Assembly: GCF_000745775.1 (NCBI RefSeq)
Contig: NZ_JQJY01000002.1
Coordinates: 496,001-560,000 of the forward strand
Source: Flavobacterium sp. ASV13
GTDB lineage: Bacteria; Bacteroidota; Bacteroidia; Flavobacteriales; Flavobacteriaceae
Direction of reading: 5' to 3'
DNA length: 64,000 bases
A program made the translations under genes and the position numbers. Each line of letters starts with the position of its first letter. Within the stretch, counting starts at the first letter, position 1. This document shows positions 63,596-64,000 of this stretch, in pieces. A model generated the notes under the pieces. It made no database searches, was not told where the DNA came from, and saw only the letters and a program-made list of their open reading frames with translations.

Positions 63596-64000
63596 ATGAA
63601 ATTTAATATAAAACTCGTTTATACATTTCTGCTGGCTTTGGCATTTGTTTCATGCAGTTCATCTGATGACAATGAAGCAGATCCAGTTTCTCCTTACACG
63701 CAATATGGAACAGCTTTCGAAAAAATGCCAAAAAAGGAAGACGCCATAATTTATCAGGTAAACATTCGTGCTTTTAGTCAGGCTGGAACATTAAAAGGTG
63801 TTCAGGACAGATTAACACAAATTCAGGAACTTGGTGCAAATGTGGTTTATTTAATGCCCGTTTATCCTGTTGGAAAAGTAAAAGCTTCAGGTGAACTTGG
63901 CTCGCCTTATGCAGTTAAAGATTACAAAGCAGTAAATCCTGATTTTGGAACTTTGCAAGATCTTCAGGTTTTGGTCGAAGAAGCACACAAAAAAAACATG
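63596..64000 (+). CDS. GH13 alpha-amylase lipoprotein, N-terminal part
   Basis: Frame open to the window end, 135 codons visible. Lipobox FVSC with cysteine at residue 20, followed by SSSDDNEAD, an acidic start like the surface-export signals of Bacteroidota lipoproteins. Then the (beta/alpha)8 start of GH13: DAIIYQVNIRAFSQAGTLKG, LTQIQELGANVVYLMPVYPVG, YAVKDYKAVNPDFGTLQDLQVLVEEAHKKNM. These match the amylase regions before catalytic motif I. It should cut alpha-1,4-glucans at the cell surface for the SusCD importer. Confidence 0.9.
   Translation, partial: MKFNIKLVYTFLLALAFVSCSSSDDNEADPVSPYTQYGTAFEKMPKKEDAIIYQVNIRAFSQAGTLKGVQDRLTQIQELGANVVYLMPVYPVGKVKASGELGSPYAVKDYKAVNPDFGTLQDLQVLVEEAHKKNM

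Noticed and set aside
1..64000. CRISPR arrays, prophage, insertion sequences, tRNA or rRNA genes
   Set aside because: No regularly spaced repeats, transposase or integrase frames, or tRNA-like cloverleaf segments were noticed.

Overview
This window is a stretch of a Bacteroidota chromosome, almost certainly Flavobacterium or a close relative. The evidence is AT-rich DNA, type IX secretion (T9SS) C-terminal sorting domains with a YPNP motif, SusC/SusD/FecR/ECF-sigma genes, a short NuoG without the molybdopterin domain, and promoters of the flavobacterial form TTG-N17-23-TAnnTTTG. No rRNA, tRNA, CRISPR array, prophage or insertion sequence was seen. Several genes are better started at an internal ATG than at the longest open frame, because a TAnnTTTG box lies between the two possible starts.

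Layout. 1-1208: 3' end of a T9SS-exported SprB-repeat protein. 1261-2511: Tet-type MFS exporter. 2620-8913: a TetR-TolC-adaptor-RND efflux operon on the minus strand. 9021-9542: a YceI-like lipid-binding protein. The efflux operon and yceI share one operator, AGGAAACT-N14-AGTTTCC. It occurs once at the tetR promoter and twice at the yceI promoter, which defines a small regulon. 9809-13132: polyprenyl diphosphate synthase and several hypothetical proteins. 13249-17345: sucA-sucB, the E1 and E2 subunits of 2-oxoglutarate dehydrogenase. 17572-23482: a TonB-dependent siderophore-type receptor with two small membrane proteins and two PepSY-TM proteins, an iron-uptake locus. 23536-27506: a MORN-repeat protein, a TlpA-like thioredoxin, aspS and a cold-shock protein.

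27750-41005 is a complete 14-gene complex I operon, nuoA to nuoN, behind one good promoter and ended by a strong terminator. A Bax-inhibitor-1 protein follows. 42510-45356 encodes a large secreted PL1 pectate lyase with duplicated modules and a T9SS tail. Its upstream region carries a LacI-type palindrome next to the -7 box and a second related site 120 bp upstream. 45456-46200 is a lipoprotein gene broken by one extra base in a run of seven A. Then come an ALDH7-like dehydrogenase, a class II cyclic-nucleotide phosphodiesterase, a RelE/ParE-like toxin facing a tail-to-tail HTH antitoxin candidate, 3-hydroxyanthranilate dioxygenase, an EEP nuclease, a class C beta-lactamase-fold hydrolase, an LD-carboxypeptidase, a YraN protein and an unknown protein.

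55494-64000 is the start of a polysaccharide utilisation locus: ECF sigma, FecR anti-sigma, SusC with an STN signalling domain, SusD, SusE, and the 5' end of a GH13 alpha-amylase lipoprotein cut by the window edge. It probably imports and degrades an alpha-glucan and is switched on by trans-envelope signalling.
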